Shown here in pieces: positions 17,543 through 27,005 of a stretch of DNA of 64,000 nt. The position numbers and the translations under genes were made by a program. The notes beneath the pieces are model-generated. The model was not told the DNA's origin and searched no databases. It saw nothing but the letters and a program-made list of their open reading frames with translations. Position 1 is the first letter of the stretch. Each line of letters starts with the position of its first letter. Source of the stretch: Herbaspirillum sp. 3R11 (GTDB lineage: Bacteria; Pseudomonadota; Gammaproteobacteria; Burkholderiales; Burkholderiaceae_D); assembly GCF_004563925.1 (NCBI RefSeq), contig NZ_SPNJ01000001.1, forward strand, positions 496,001 to 560,000, in the 5' to 3' direction.

Positions 17543-18682
17543 CTAGTTCGCGACCACATGCGCGCCAAAACGGCGACGCCAGCGCAGGAAGGGCTTTTCG
17601 ACAAAGTTATAGGAAGCAACTGCGAACGCAAATGATAGCAGCACCGCAGTCGCCGCGAACCAGGGGAAGGTTTGCCAGCCGATGCGCTGCGGTCCGATGC
17701 TGCCGGGTCCCCACCAGATCTCGGCAATCACGATGGCGATCGGATGGTACAGATACAAGGAATACGACCAGTTGCCCACCCGCCGCGCCGGTTTGGTTTC
17801 CAGCAGGCGCGTCAGCGGCGCCAGCTTGTCGGTGAAGCAGATCGCGGTCACCAGCGGCATCAGCGCCAAGCCTTGCAGAGAATAACGCAGTGTGTCGCGA
17901 AAGCCCGGATGGCGCAGCATGAAGCACGCCAGCAACAACAGCAGGCAGACCGCCTGGACCACGTGGCTGGATGAAAAACGGCGCCAGTGTTTTTGCGTGT
18001 CGTTGGCGAGGATCAATGCCAGCCACGCGCCATACAGGATGGAGTCGATGCGCGTGTCGGTGGCCATGTAGATGTAATCGCTGCTGCCGACGCTGTTGTT
18101 ACCGTAGTGATGCAAGATCACGCGCCACAACAGCACCAGCGCCACGCTGGCCGCCAGTACCCAGGAAAATCGGCGCAGGTTCGCCGTACCGGCCAGCAGC
18201 GCCACGCAGACGAAGGGAAAGACCAGGTAATACTGTTCTTCCACCGCCAGCGACCACAGGATGCTGAACGGATCGAAGCCGTCGCGGCCCTGGCCGAAAT
18301 GCACAAAGATGCCGTAGTAATTGGCGTAATAGAACAGCGACGCGAAGACCTTGCCCCAGCTCATGATGCCGCCCGCGAGCGTAAACACCAGCGCGCCCAG
18401 CGCTACCGCGACCAGCAAGGCCGGATACAGCCGGAACAGCCGGCGTACATAAAATCGCCCGACCGCGATGCGGCCGTTCTGCGCATGCTCGGCCAGCAGC
18501 AGGCGCGTGATCAGCATGCCGCTGATGAAGAAAAATACGGTCACGCCGAAACCGCCCGGGATGCTGGTGCTGAAACCCATGTGCGCCACCAGCACCAGCA
18601 GCACCGCGCAGGCGCGCAGACCATCGAGGCCGGGGATGTAGTCGAACGAAGGTCGTGCACTGGCGAGCGCGCTGGCGGTCAT
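17543..18682 (-). CDS. Acyltransferase 3 family membrane protein
   Basis: Multi-pass inner-membrane acyltransferase of 379 residues, probably O-acetylating (or otherwise acylating) the exopolysaccharide repeat. It opens with the family signature YIPGLDGLRACAVLLVLVAH with His34, then FFFISGMLITRLLLAEH and FYVRRLFRLYPALLVAVALG, and later SYSLYLYHPIAIVI. About ten hydrophobic segments are visible. Its ATG overlaps the stop of the outer-membrane protein gene by four bases, so it is translated with the eps operon. Confidence 0.92.
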   Translation of the reverse strand: MTASALASARPSFDYIPGLDGLRACAVLLVLVAHMGFSTSIPGGFGVTVFFFISGMLITRLLLAEHAQNGRIAVGRFYVRRLFRLYPALLVAVALGALVFTLAGGIMSWGKVFASLFYYANYYGIFVHFGQGRDGFDPFSILWSLAVEEQYYLVFPFVCVALLAGTANLRRFSWVLAASVALVLLWRVILHHYGNNSVGSSDYIYMATDTRIDSILYGAWLALILANDTQKHWRRFSSSHVVQAVCLLLLLACFMLRHPGFRDTLRYSLQGLALMPLVTAICFTDKLAPLTRLLETKPARRVGNWSYSLYLYHPIAIVIAEIWWGPGSIGPQRIGWQTFPWFAATAVLLSFAFAVASYNFVEKPFLRWRRRFGAHVVAN

Positions 18683-20088
18683 CGCAGATCCTCAATTTGT
18701 TGGCGAGCGCGGTTGTAGCCCTGCTGGTTTTCGTAAATGAACGGCCCGGTGATGTTGTCGAAGGTGTAGTTCAGGCTGACCTGCACCGTGCTGCGCCGGT
18801 AATCGACATTGCCGCCTGACTTCGAGGTGGTCTGCTCGCGCATGGCGTCGATGCGGAAAGCCAGCCGGCGCGTGATGTCGTAGTCGTAGCGGAAACCCAG
18901 GCGCAGCAGCTGGTCGTTGCCGCTGGTCGGCGTGCTGATCTGACTGGTCGCGAAGCCGGCGGATTTTTGCGACTCCAGCGAGCTCAGCAACGACACGCGC
19001 GTCTTCGGCGTGGCCTGCCAGACCACGCGGCCCTGGATGCCTTTGGTCACGACGTAGAGACGGCTGTCGGCTTCGTCATTGGCTTGCGGGCGATCCCAGA
19101 TGCGGCCGTAGAACGTGGTCTTGGCGGAGTAATGCCAGTCGATGCCGAGCTCGGCGGACACCAGGCGACTGTCGCGGTTGGGCACCGTATTGAAGTGCCG
19201 CGCGATGGTGCCGAGATGGCCGATGAACACCGTGTTCTCGGAAAAACGCCAGGCGGTGTCGGTGAACAGCTCCGTGTCGGTATAGCCGGAGTCGAAATCG
19301 GCAATCTCGTCCGGCGTGCGATTCGGGAAGCGCACCTTGTTGCGTCGCACGCCGCCCGAAAAGGTCGACTTGGTGCCGGCGGTGTAGCGGACGGCAGCCT
19401 GGACCGCGTTGCTGTTCATGTTGTACATCTCGACCCGGCCCGGGATCATGTAGCTCAGGGTTTGCTGGGTCCAGGTCAGCGGCACGTCGAAGCGGTTGGT
19501 GACGCGGTAGGCGACTTCGACGTTGTCTTCGCGCAGATGCGGGAACTCCGGCTCCACGTTGGAAATTCCGCGCGGTGGTGGATCGGCGGGGCCGCTACGG
19601 CGTTCAATCTCGCCGCCGAAATAGTTGTACAACCGGTCGTCGGTGCGATGCCGGATACGACCACGGAACAGGTCGCTGTATTCCCAGTTGTAGATGCCCT
19701 CGAACTGTTTTTTATCTTTGTTCAGACTGTAGGGGCCGCCGGTGTTCACCTGTTCATTGTAATTGCCGAAGCCGCTGCCGAAATGCATCTTGGACAGCGA
19801 CGCCGTCAATTGGAGGTTGGTGCGTTCGCTCGGCAGCGGCAGGAACAACGCGCCGCGCACGTCGGTCGACCAGGCCGAATCCGAGGTCTTGAGCTTGTTG
19901 TCGCTGTTGCTCGGGAACATGAACGGGTTGTCGATGCGATACCAGCTCAGGCCGCTTTGCAGCGCGTATTCGGCGGTCGCATGGGCAGTCGGGGCAAGCA
20001 GTAGCATGCCGAGCGCGCTTGCTGCCGTGCAGCCCAGCGTAAGCAATCGGCGCGCGTTGAAGATAGTTGATCGCATGCGGTCACTCAT
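18679..20088 (-). CDS. Outer-membrane beta-barrel protein, EpsL-like
   Basis: 469 residues with a signal peptide (ALGMLLLAPTAHA, cleavage near residue 38) and then alternating polar/aromatic strands through to a C-terminal barrel typical of outer-membrane proteins, rich in Tyr, Arg and Asn. The size and place in the operon match the EpsL-type outer-membrane proteins of methanolan-like eps clusters, which probably help secretion or anchoring of the polymer. Its start overlaps the glycosidase gene's stop by eight bases. A second ATG at 20076 would also keep the signal peptide. Confidence 0.75.
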   Translation of the reverse strand: MSDRMRSTIFNARRLLTLGCTAASALGMLLLAPTAHATAEYALQSGLSWYRIDNPFMFPSNSDNKLKTSDSAWSTDVRGALFLPLPSERTNLQLTASLSKMHFGSGFGNYNEQVNTGGPYSLNKDKKQFEGIYNWEYSDLFRGRIRHRTDDRLYNYFGGEIERRSGPADPPPRGISNVEPEFPHLREDNVEVAYRVTNRFDVPLTWTQQTLSYMIPGRVEMYNMNSNAVQAAVRYTAGTKSTFSGGVRRNKVRFPNRTPDEIADFDSGYTDTELFTDTAWRFSENTVFIGHLGTIARHFNTVPNRDSRLVSAELGIDWHYSAKTTFYGRIWDRPQANDEADSRLYVVTKGIQGRVVWQATPKTRVSLLSSLESQKSAGFATSQISTPTSGNDQLLRLGFRYDYDITRRLAFRIDAMREQTTSKSGGNVDYRRSTVQVSLNYTFDNITGPFIYENQQGYNRARQQIEDLR

Positions 20089-22450
20089 CGGTCACCACCT
20101 CGTACCATGGGCTGGCCTGGGCGATGTCGGCCTGGATATGAATCGTTGCGACGCCGTTGCTCACCGCAGCGCGGCCGGCGTCCAGCGCGGCCAGTCGCTT
20201 GCCGCTGCCGTCCAGCGGATAAACCGCGATGCGACGCGCCTGTGTGCGCAGGGTGATGCGCGCTTCGTTGCGCTCCATCCAGACCGGACCTTCAACATCG
20301 CGCGGGCCGGAGGGTTTGTCGTTCATGCCGGAGTCGCGTTCCAGCGTCCACCACTTGGGATCGTTCTTGTAGCGCACCAGCTCTTTCGGCCGCGAGGGCA
20401 TTGAGCCGGGCTGGGTGCCGGTCACGGCGCTCGAGGCGGAAATCAGGATTTGCCGCGATGAGGCCAGCGGACGGTTGTCGAGCGCCGTCAGCAACACACC
20501 GGTAAAGCCGCGGCTCTTGCCAAGCAATTCGACGGCGGCGTTGTCGTCGCCGACGCGGCGCTTCATCAGGAAACCGAAGAAGCCGCGCGCCTGCGGCGTA
20601 CGTAACTGGATGCTGCGCTGCTGGGCGTCGAATTCAAATTCCCCGTTGGGCGCGCGCAGCGGCATCGCCGGTGGTGCTTGCGTCGCCAGCTTGGCGGCGC
20701 CGCTCAGATCCATGCCCAGGCGCGCCTGAGTGGCCAGTTCCGGCTTGACGCCGTAGCGCACCGCCAGATGCGATTCGAAAGCGCCCGGTTCACGCGCAGC
20801 TGCGACGGCGCGACGCGCATCGGCGCCGAACGGAATCGCGGTCAAGGTCGGCAGCGTCGCCACCAGGCCATTGCGGAACAGCATGGCGCTCTGGCCCGTA
20901 GCGGCGTACTTGCCCCAGTCGCCGGCGAGTGTGAACGCCGACGGCGTATTGGCCCAGTTGTCGCCGTCCATGTAATCGAAGAAGAACAGGCCGTCCCAGT
21001 CCTGCGACGCGGCGAAGGCCGCCATCAGCGGCTGGATTTCGCTGCTTTGCCTGTTCGGGAAAGGCTGGTTGTATTCGCTGACCACGAAGGGCTTGCGCAC
21101 ATCGCGGCGCAGCGACAAGGCCAGCAAACGGTTGAGTTCGCCGTCGCTGGCGGCGCTGTTGTGGATGCGCCAGTCATTGCGGTCCCAGGCCGGTCCGGGG
21201 AAGTCGGGATGGTCGATGTAAAAGTGCTCGTCGATGTAATCCATCTGCGCCTGCGAGTCGAAATTGAGCACGCCGCCGTAACCCATTTGGGTGCCGGTTA
21301 CCGGCACCAGCGTGTCGGTCTCGGCTTGCACGACCTGACGAATGCGGTTGAAATAGGCACGGTCGGTATCGGCCAGGAACATCAGGAAGTCGCGGATGCG
21401 CAGCGCTTCACCCGAGGTGTTCGGCGTGCCGGGGTCGCCCGGACCGAGGACTTTTTCGGCGAGCGATTTGAGCTTGCCGTCGAGGCGGTCGCGCCATTGG
21501 CCGATCTGCGAGGCGTCGGTCGGCGTCAGCAGTTCGATGACCGAGTTGTTCGAGACGCAGGTGTTCCACGTCGCGCAGGCCTTGGCGGTAGAACCGTAGC
21601 GCTTGACCAGCCATTCCTGCCATTGCTTGCGCAGCTCGGGCTCGTAGGCCTTGGGCACGGCTTCGGTCCATTCACGGCGCTGCCAGGCGGCCAGCAGCGA
21701 TGACTCATTGTTGATCTCGACCATCGCCAGCGCCGGATTGCCGTGCAGGCCCAGGCCGCGGATCAACTGGTGCGCGTACTCTTCCTGCAAAGCCACCATG
21801 CGCGGGTAATACACATGCAGCGGCGCACCCAGCGGCGTGGCTTCAGCCTTGCCGTCCAGCGGCGGCAACTGATCGACGCCGGGGCGGAAACGGTAGCCGA
21901 CGTGGAGGTTCAGGTTGACGTAGATGCCTTGCTGCTTCAACGCCGCGATGAAGTTGCGCAGGCGCGTGACGGCAGTCTGGTTGAAGGTCGGATACGGACC
22001 GGGTGTCAGCAGGCTGCGCGGCGGGTTCTCCTGCACGCCCGGACTGCTGTCCATGTGATGCAGGCGCACCGCGTTGATGCCGAGCTTGCGCAGGCGCTGG
22101 GCCAGCCGCAGGGCATCGGCGTCGGACGGAAAATTGGTGGCGAAGCTGAGATTGATACCGTACAGGCGTACGCGCGTGTCGTCGGGCGTGTTGGGGCGAT
22201 TGTCGGCGCCGACGCGGTAGAAATGTCCGTTGCGCACGAAGATGCGCGAACCGGCGTCGAGCGGCTGGTTCATGGCCGAGCGATCGGGGGCTCCGGCGAG
22301 CTTGTCTTCGTCAATGGCGAAGGTGAAATAGGGGATGCCGTTGTCGCCGGTGGTGAATGCGGCAGGCAGATTTTGCGCCTGGACCTGTGGCGCTAAAGCG
22401 GCGATGGCGGTCGCCATTGCCAGCGAGTGGAGTGGCGTGAATGCGTTCAT
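20081..22450 (-). CDS. Secreted glycoside hydrolase (clan GH-A-like)
   Basis: 789 residues with a signal peptide (LAMATAIAALAPQVQAQ, cleavage near residue 25). The middle resembles a TIM-barrel glycosidase of the GH5/GH-A type: INAVRLHHMD, the Asn-Glu pair in LAMVEINNESSL (Glu249, likely acid/base) and the strand-7 Glu in PFVVSEYNQPFPN (Glu459, likely nucleophile). The C-terminal third looks like beta-rich accessory domains. In the periplasm or outside it probably trims or edits the exopolysaccharide. It overlaps the polymerase gene by four bases and the outer-membrane protein gene by eight. The exact family and substrate are not clear from sequence alone. Confidence 0.75.
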   Translation of the reverse strand: MNAFTPLHSLAMATAIAALAPQVQAQNLPAAFTTGDNGIPYFTFAIDEDKLAGAPDRSAMNQPLDAGSRIFVRNGHFYRVGADNRPNTPDDTRVRLYGINLSFATNFPSDADALRLAQRLRKLGINAVRLHHMDSSPGVQENPPRSLLTPGPYPTFNQTAVTRLRNFIAALKQQGIYVNLNLHVGYRFRPGVDQLPPLDGKAEATPLGAPLHVYYPRMVALQEEYAHQLIRGLGLHGNPALAMVEINNESSLLAAWQRREWTEAVPKAYEPELRKQWQEWLVKRYGSTAKACATWNTCVSNNSVIELLTPTDASQIGQWRDRLDGKLKSLAEKVLGPGDPGTPNTSGEALRIRDFLMFLADTDRAYFNRIRQVVQAETDTLVPVTGTQMGYGGVLNFDSQAQMDYIDEHFYIDHPDFPGPAWDRNDWRIHNSAASDGELNRLLALSLRRDVRKPFVVSEYNQPFPNRQSSEIQPLMAAFAASQDWDGLFFFDYMDGDNWANTPSAFTLAGDWGKYAATGQSAMLFRNGLVATLPTLTAIPFGADARRAVAAAREPGAFESHLAVRYGVKPELATQARLGMDLSGAAKLATQAPPAMPLRAPNGEFEFDAQQRSIQLRTPQARGFFGFLMKRRVGDDNAAVELLGKSRGFTGVLLTALDNRPLASSRQILISASSAVTGTQPGSMPSRPKELVRYKNDPKWWTLERDSGMNDKPSGPRDVEGPVWMERNEARITLRTQARRIAVYPLDGSGKRLAALDAGRAAVSNGVATIHIQADIAQASPWYEVVTDE

Positions 22451-23826
22451 GGTGTTGCCCCCGCTTCGGCCTGCGCGAGTCGCGCCGCCTCGGCCTTTTC
22501 CATGCGATGCACGGTGATGCGCGCGGAGATCGCCGTCGAGGAATAGATGAAGAAGATGTTTTGGAACAGCACGCCGCGGAACATTTCACTTTCCGACAGG
22601 TTGCTGATCAGGATCAGGATCAGCATGGCCCAGTGGATGGCTGCTTCTTCACGGTCGATGCGCGTCATCTTCACAAGATTGAGAATGTGGAAAATGAAGA
22701 CGCCGGCCATGATCACCAGGCCGACGATGCCGAGCTCGTTGAGGATGTCGAGATAGCCGTTGTGGGCTTGCAGCGGGATCCAGTGCAAGGCATTGATGAT
22801 CATCTGCGACGGACTGCCTTCGCCCAGCCAGAACGCGCCGTAACCGATGCCGAAGACCGGGTGGCGCTGCACTTCCAGCAGTACCAGGCGCCAGATGTCG
22901 GTGCGGCCGGTGAGGTCGGTACTCTTGTTGAACAGGGCGCCGAACGGCGCGAACAATTCATTCCATTCCGGCAGGCGGCCTTGGGCGACATAGAACATGT
23001 GCAGGCACACCAGCGCCACCACGATCACCGTCAGCGTCAGGCGGCGGCCGTCGAATTCGCCGTTGAGATAGCGCCGGCGCACCAGCAGGTAAATGCCGGT
23101 GCCCAGCGTTGCCACCAGGATCGCGGTGCTGCTCTTGGCCATCACCAGCATGAACAGGCTGAACAGAATGCCGAAATAGCAGATCGACCGCGGGAAGGTG
23201 GTGCCCAGGCTTTCCTTGATCCACAACACCACGCACAGGCCGGAGATGGCGCCGAGCGTGTTCTTCTGCGTCAGGATGCCGCGCCAGGCGCCGCCCAGTT
23301 CATAGTCGACGCCGATGCGAGGCAGCACCAGCGACACCACGAAGGACACCGCCATGAGCGCCATCAGCGTGCCCAGCATGGTACGGATCAGTTGATGCTT
23401 GCCGCCGATCGGTGGCGAGATCGCGATGCCGACCAGCGTCAGGCCGATCAGCTGGATGCTGCGCTTGAGCGTGACCACCGGATAGGGCGACCAGATGATG
23501 GTGAGCAGGCAGTACAGGATGATGGCGATGAGCATCGGATTGAGGTGCACGATGTGGCGCAGGCTCCAGCCGCGATTGCGCCAGGCCAGCCAGGCGCCGA
23601 TCAGGAACACCGAGCCGAACTCCATCTGGAAGATCAGCGAACCCTCGGCATAGCTGCCTTGCGGATCGGTGTGGCCCCAGTTGAAGCCGGGCGGCAGCAG
23701 CGAGAACGTCATGCTCATGACGATCAGCAGCCGCACCACGAACGGGTCGATGTTGCTGAACACCGATCCCGATCGGGAGGGCAAGGGGGGCGACGACGAT
23801 GTCGGGGATTCAGTTGCCGTATTCAT
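22447..23826 (-). CDS. O-antigen ligase / Wzy-type polymerase
   Basis: 459-residue inner-membrane protein with many hydrophobic segments. The signature region is a periplasmic loop near residues 290-360 with RTDIWRLVLLEVQRHPVFGIGYGAFW, typical of the O-antigen ligase/polymerase family (PF04932-like). With a flippase, chain-length protein and export protein in the operon, a role as the polymerase that joins repeat units is most likely. It overlaps the GT2 gene upstream by 17 bp and the glycosidase gene downstream by four. Confidence 0.85.
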   Translation of the reverse strand: MNTATESPTSSSPPLPSRSGSVFSNIDPFVVRLLIVMSMTFSLLPPGFNWGHTDPQGSYAEGSLIFQMEFGSVFLIGAWLAWRNRGWSLRHIVHLNPMLIAIILYCLLTIIWSPYPVVTLKRSIQLIGLTLVGIAISPPIGGKHQLIRTMLGTLMALMAVSFVVSLVLPRIGVDYELGGAWRGILTQKNTLGAISGLCVVLWIKESLGTTFPRSICYFGILFSLFMLVMAKSSTAILVATLGTGIYLLVRRRYLNGEFDGRRLTLTVIVVALVCLHMFYVAQGRLPEWNELFAPFGALFNKSTDLTGRTDIWRLVLLEVQRHPVFGIGYGAFWLGEGSPSQMIINALHWIPLQAHNGYLDILNELGIVGLVIMAGVFIFHILNLVKMTRIDREEAAIHWAMLILILISNLSESEMFRGVLFQNIFFIYSSTAISARITVHRMEKAEAARLAQAEAGATP

Positions 23827-24736
23827 GATAACGATGGCCCGCGAGGGCGCTTAACTTGCCGCATTGCGCCAGCGTCGTGCGCAGCCAGCGGATGGCCGCA
23901 ATGCGTGAAAAAGGAAGAGCCAGCAGCGTCACGCCTGCGGCAATCAGCAATTGGATGAGCGCACGCACGCCGAGCTGGGCCGCACGCAGGAAACGCTGCA
24001 AGCCGCCGAGACGGGCGATCTCCGACAATACGTAGGTCTGCCCGAGTCGATAGGAGCGGCGCAGCAGCCAGTTCAGGTTGGCGCGCTGGGCCGGCACTTC
24101 TTCGCTGACCGTGGCTTCGTCGCACCAGATGAAGCGGGCGCCGTGGGCCAGCATGTCGCGAAACAGCATGGTGTCTTCCGCGCCGGTGCGGCCGAAGGCG
24201 GTGTCGAATGGCCCCGGCACCACCATCAGTTTGCTGCGCCGGATGAGTACGTTGCCGGTGCGCGCATCCTTGGTGGTGATGGCGGTGCCGGTGGCGAAGC
24301 GGCGACGGTTGAAAAAGTCGCCGGCGCGGATCCAGTCCGGCGTATCGGACAGATAGCGCGGCAGCACCGGCGCGAACACGGCGTCGGCGTTGTACTCGCG
24401 CTGGGTGTGCACCAGATGGCGGATCCAGTCGGCGTCGGGGGCTTCGTCATCGTCAATGAACAGCACCCATTCGCCTTGCGCCGTATGAACTGCGGCATTG
24501 CGCGCCTGGGCGATGTTGGGCGTGGTTTCGTGGCGCGCGTGCAGCGGCATGGGCATGCGGCTTTGCCAGTCGCGCAGGACTTCCGCCGCCGAGCCGGCCG
24601 GATCGTTGTCGACCACCACGACTTCCACGCGCAGGCCGTCGCAGGCCTGCTCGGTCAAGGCCATGAGCAGCTGGTCCAGCAGCGCAGGGCGGCGGAACGT
24701 GCAGATGCAGATGCTGATGTCGATGGGTGCGGTCAT
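23810..24736 (-). CDS. Glycosyltransferase family 2
   Basis: Predicted GT-A glycosyltransferase of 308 residues that adds a sugar during repeat-unit synthesis. Motifs are ISICICTFRRPALLDQLLMAL at the N-terminus, VEVVVVDNDPAGSA, the ARNAAVHTAQGEWVLFIDDDEAPD stretch with the DDD metal site, and GAEDTMLFRDML (the ED of the catalytic base region). A C-terminal hydrophobic segment (LIQLLIAAGVTLLALPF) suggests membrane association. It overlaps the flippase gene by four bases and the polymerase gene by 17. Confidence 0.88.
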   Translation of the reverse strand: MTAPIDISICICTFRRPALLDQLLMALTEQACDGLRVEVVVVDNDPAGSAAEVLRDWQSRMPMPLHARHETTPNIAQARNAAVHTAQGEWVLFIDDDEAPDADWIRHLVHTQREYNADAVFAPVLPRYLSDTPDWIRAGDFFNRRRFATGTAITTKDARTGNVLIRRSKLMVVPGPFDTAFGRTGAEDTMLFRDMLAHGARFIWCDEATVSEEVPAQRANLNWLLRRSYRLGQTYVLSEIARLGGLQRFLRAAQLGVRALIQLLIAAGVTLLALPFSRIAAIRWLRTTLAQCGKLSALAGHRYHEYGN

Positions 24737-26073
24737 GGATTGGATGGCGGATGGGCCGCGGCGTTTTTACGGCGCAGCATGGGCAGGAAGACGACCCAGA
24801 TCAGCAGCAGGTCAAAGGCTTCCACGATGATCAGCGAAAGGATCGCCCCCCAGGCGCCGTACAGCGGAATGAACACTGCTGCCGAAATCAGCATGATCAC
24901 CAGGCAGGCTACGCCGCTCAGCAACAACAGCTTGTACTGGTCGTTGCTGGTCAGCCAGGACGAGCCGATCCAGCGCGCGGCATTGATGGCGAAATAACCG
25001 CCCCAGGCCAGCACCATCGGTTCCAGCCCATGGTATTTGGCGCCCAGCACATGCGCTTGCAGCCACGGCAGCGCCAGCCACAGGACGATCACGTACAGCA
25101 CGGTGAGTGCTTCGATGCCGGCCACCGAGGCCCAGGCCAGGCGATCAAGGTGTTTCCAGTCGCGCGCGGCGAACAGGCGGCTGACCATCGGGCGCGCTAC
25201 CCGCGACCAGGCCAGCACCGACAGCGAAATCGGCATCAGCAGCAGGCGCGAGGCGTTGAGGTCGGCCGAGGCGGCGACGCCCAGGAAGGCGGCGGCAAGA
25301 TAGAGATAACTATAGTTGGTGGCCCATGCCACCAGCGCGCCGGGCAAGGCCCAACGGCCGCGTTGCATGACTTCGGCGACGGCAGCGCGGAATTCGGTCG
25401 GGTCATGTTGCGCGCGCGCGTAGCCGTGATCGGTGCTGCGCCACATGCCGGCAATATTGGCCAGGCCCATCACCAGCAGGATGGCAGGCACGGTGAAATA
25501 ACCGGTCAGCAACAGGATACCGACGCCCACCGCCACCGCCAGTGCATAGGCAATGTCGGTGTGCAACACGCGTCGCGGCCGCGCTTCGATGAAGCTGATG
25601 CTGCGGTGGTATTCACGCTGGGCGTTGGCGAACAGGTAGATGGCGAAGGCGATGCCGAGCAGGATCGGATGCGCATCGATGGCGGCGACCTGGGCGACGA
25701 TTGCGCTGCCTACGCCGAATGCCAGGGCCAGGCCGATGCTGAGCTGCCATTGAAAGCGCAGCAGTAGCGTCGACAGGCGCGCGCGCTGTTCAGGCGTCTT
25801 GCCGGGAGCGATGGTGGTAAGGGGGCCGGTGATCAGTGCTTCGACTACGGTGGAGGCAAAAATGCCGGCGACGTAAAGCTGCGAGTAAACGCCGTAGGAT
25901 TCCTTCGTGGCCAGGCGGATCAATACCAGGCCGAGCGCGAAGTTCAGGCCGCTCAGCAGGGCCTGGTCGATGAGCGAGGCCAGCGAGTGCGTCAGCAATT
26001 TTCTGTTGCTGACGCCGCTCACACCGCCTACTTCTGGAGTGGGCCGCTCAACCATTTGCGTAGACGGCGCCAT
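24733..26073 (-). CDS. Polysaccharide flippase (Wzx-type)
   Basis: 446 residues with about 12 hydrophobic segments, beginning SLIDQALLSGLNFALGLVLIRLA and containing the Wzx/MATE-like pattern. It should flip undecaprenyl-linked repeat units across the inner membrane before polymerisation. The ATG at 26073 makes a 46-bp overlap with epsG. A GTG at 26020-26022, just after the epsG stop, is an equally reasonable start and would remove 17 polar residues. It overlaps the following GT2 gene by four bases. Confidence 0.85.
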   Translation of the reverse strand: MAPSTQMVERPTPEVGGVSGVSNRKLLTHSLASLIDQALLSGLNFALGLVLIRLATKESYGVYSQLYVAGIFASTVVEALITGPLTTIAPGKTPEQRARLSTLLLRFQWQLSIGLALAFGVGSAIVAQVAAIDAHPILLGIAFAIYLFANAQREYHRSISFIEARPRRVLHTDIAYALAVAVGVGILLLTGYFTVPAILLVMGLANIAGMWRSTDHGYARAQHDPTEFRAAVAEVMQRGRWALPGALVAWATNYSYLYLAAAFLGVAASADLNASRLLLMPISLSVLAWSRVARPMVSRLFAARDWKHLDRLAWASVAGIEALTVLYVIVLWLALPWLQAHVLGAKYHGLEPMVLAWGGYFAINAARWIGSSWLTSNDQYKLLLLSGVACLVIMLISAAVFIPLYGAWGAILSLIIVEAFDLLLIWVVFLPMLRRKNAAAHPPSNP

Positions 26074-26987
26074 AGTGTTTTGCCCTTGCCCTCAAGCTGA
26101 TCGAATGCATCCTGTTCGGAGAATTCGTTGTAGACGGTGCCGATGATCTGGGCTCCGGCAGTCTTCATCTGGGCCTGCGTCTGGCGCAGGTCGTCGAGAC
26201 GCGAGTGATGCTGGCGCGCCACCAGCAGGCACATGCCGACTTGCTGGGAGATGGTTTGCGCGTCGGACGAAGTCTGCGCCGCCGGCGTATCGACGATGAA
26301 GACGTCGAAGTCGTCGGCCAGCTGCCGCATCAGGTTGCTGAGCGCGGGCTGCAGCAGGATTTCGAGCGGGTTTGGCGGTTTCGGACCGGCGTTGAGGATG
26401 TGCAGGTGCGGGAAACCTTCGGCCAGGCCGCCGGCGGAAATGGTGGTGCGCCCGGCCAGCATGGTCGACAGACCGGTCTTGTTTTCCAGGCCGAACAGCT
26501 CGTGTTGTTTAGGCGAGCGCATGTCGGCATCGATCAGCAGCGTACGCTTGCCCATCTGTGAAAACGCTAGCGCCAGGCTCGCCGCCAGGTAGCTCTTGCC
26601 TTCGCCTTCGGCGGTGCTGACGATGGCCAGCGAAATCTTTTCCTGGTCGCTGAGGCGAATCGACAGTTCGGCGCGGATCTGGCGGATCGCTTCGGCTTCC
26701 AGGCCGAACGGCGCCAGCGCGATGTCGAGCGAATCGTCGAGGCTCTCGGTCGGCACCAGCGCGGTGGCGTAGTTGAATTGGTCGGACAGCACCGCCTGCA
26801 CGTTCTGCTCGGTCAGCAGGCCCAGTCGTACGGCGGCTTCGCCGAAGCGGATGCCGGCGGAGTTCTGCAGTTCGACGACACGCGCCACCTGGTCTTGCGT
26901 GAGCAGGCCCGCTTCGACGAAGCGGGAACCCATCTTGTCGGCGGTGCCCGCGTTTGCTGGTATGGAGTTTTCTGTAGCCATGGTCAT
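26028..26987 (-). CDS. epsG: Chain-length determinant ATPase/kinase, EpsG-like
   Basis: 319-residue cytoplasmic partner of the chain-length protein. Residues 20-75 (GLLTQDQVARVVELQ and later FGEAAVRLGLLTEQNV) resemble the N-terminal domain shared by type II secretion ATPases (MshEN/GspE-N). The ATPase part has Walker A TAEGEGKS (Lys131), a second Walker-like TLLIDADMRSP and Walker B DVFIVDTPA, the pattern of bacterial tyrosine kinases. The C-terminal tail lacks the usual Tyr cluster, with no Tyr in the last ~35 residues. The gene lies 18 bp after epsF. Confidence 0.88.
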   Translation of the reverse strand: MTMATENSIPANAGTADKMGSRFVEAGLLTQDQVARVVELQNSAGIRFGEAAVRLGLLTEQNVQAVLSDQFNYATALVPTESLDDSLDIALAPFGLEAEAIRQIRAELSIRLSDQEKISLAIVSTAEGEGKSYLAASLALAFSQMGKRTLLIDADMRSPKQHELFGLENKTGLSTMLAGRTTISAGGLAEGFPHLHILNAGPKPPNPLEILLQPALSNLMRQLADDFDVFIVDTPAAQTSSDAQTISQQVGMCLLVARQHHSRLDDLRQTQAQMKTAGAQIIGTVYNEFSEQDAFDQLEGKGKTLWRRLRKWLSGPLQK

Positions 26988-27005
26988 GGGTGCCGGGGTC
27001 GGGGC

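Noticed and set aside
22441..23958. 505-codon plus-strand frame opposite the polymerase gene
   Set aside because: The His/Gln/Asp-rich product is an antisense artefact of a hydrophobic membrane protein gene.
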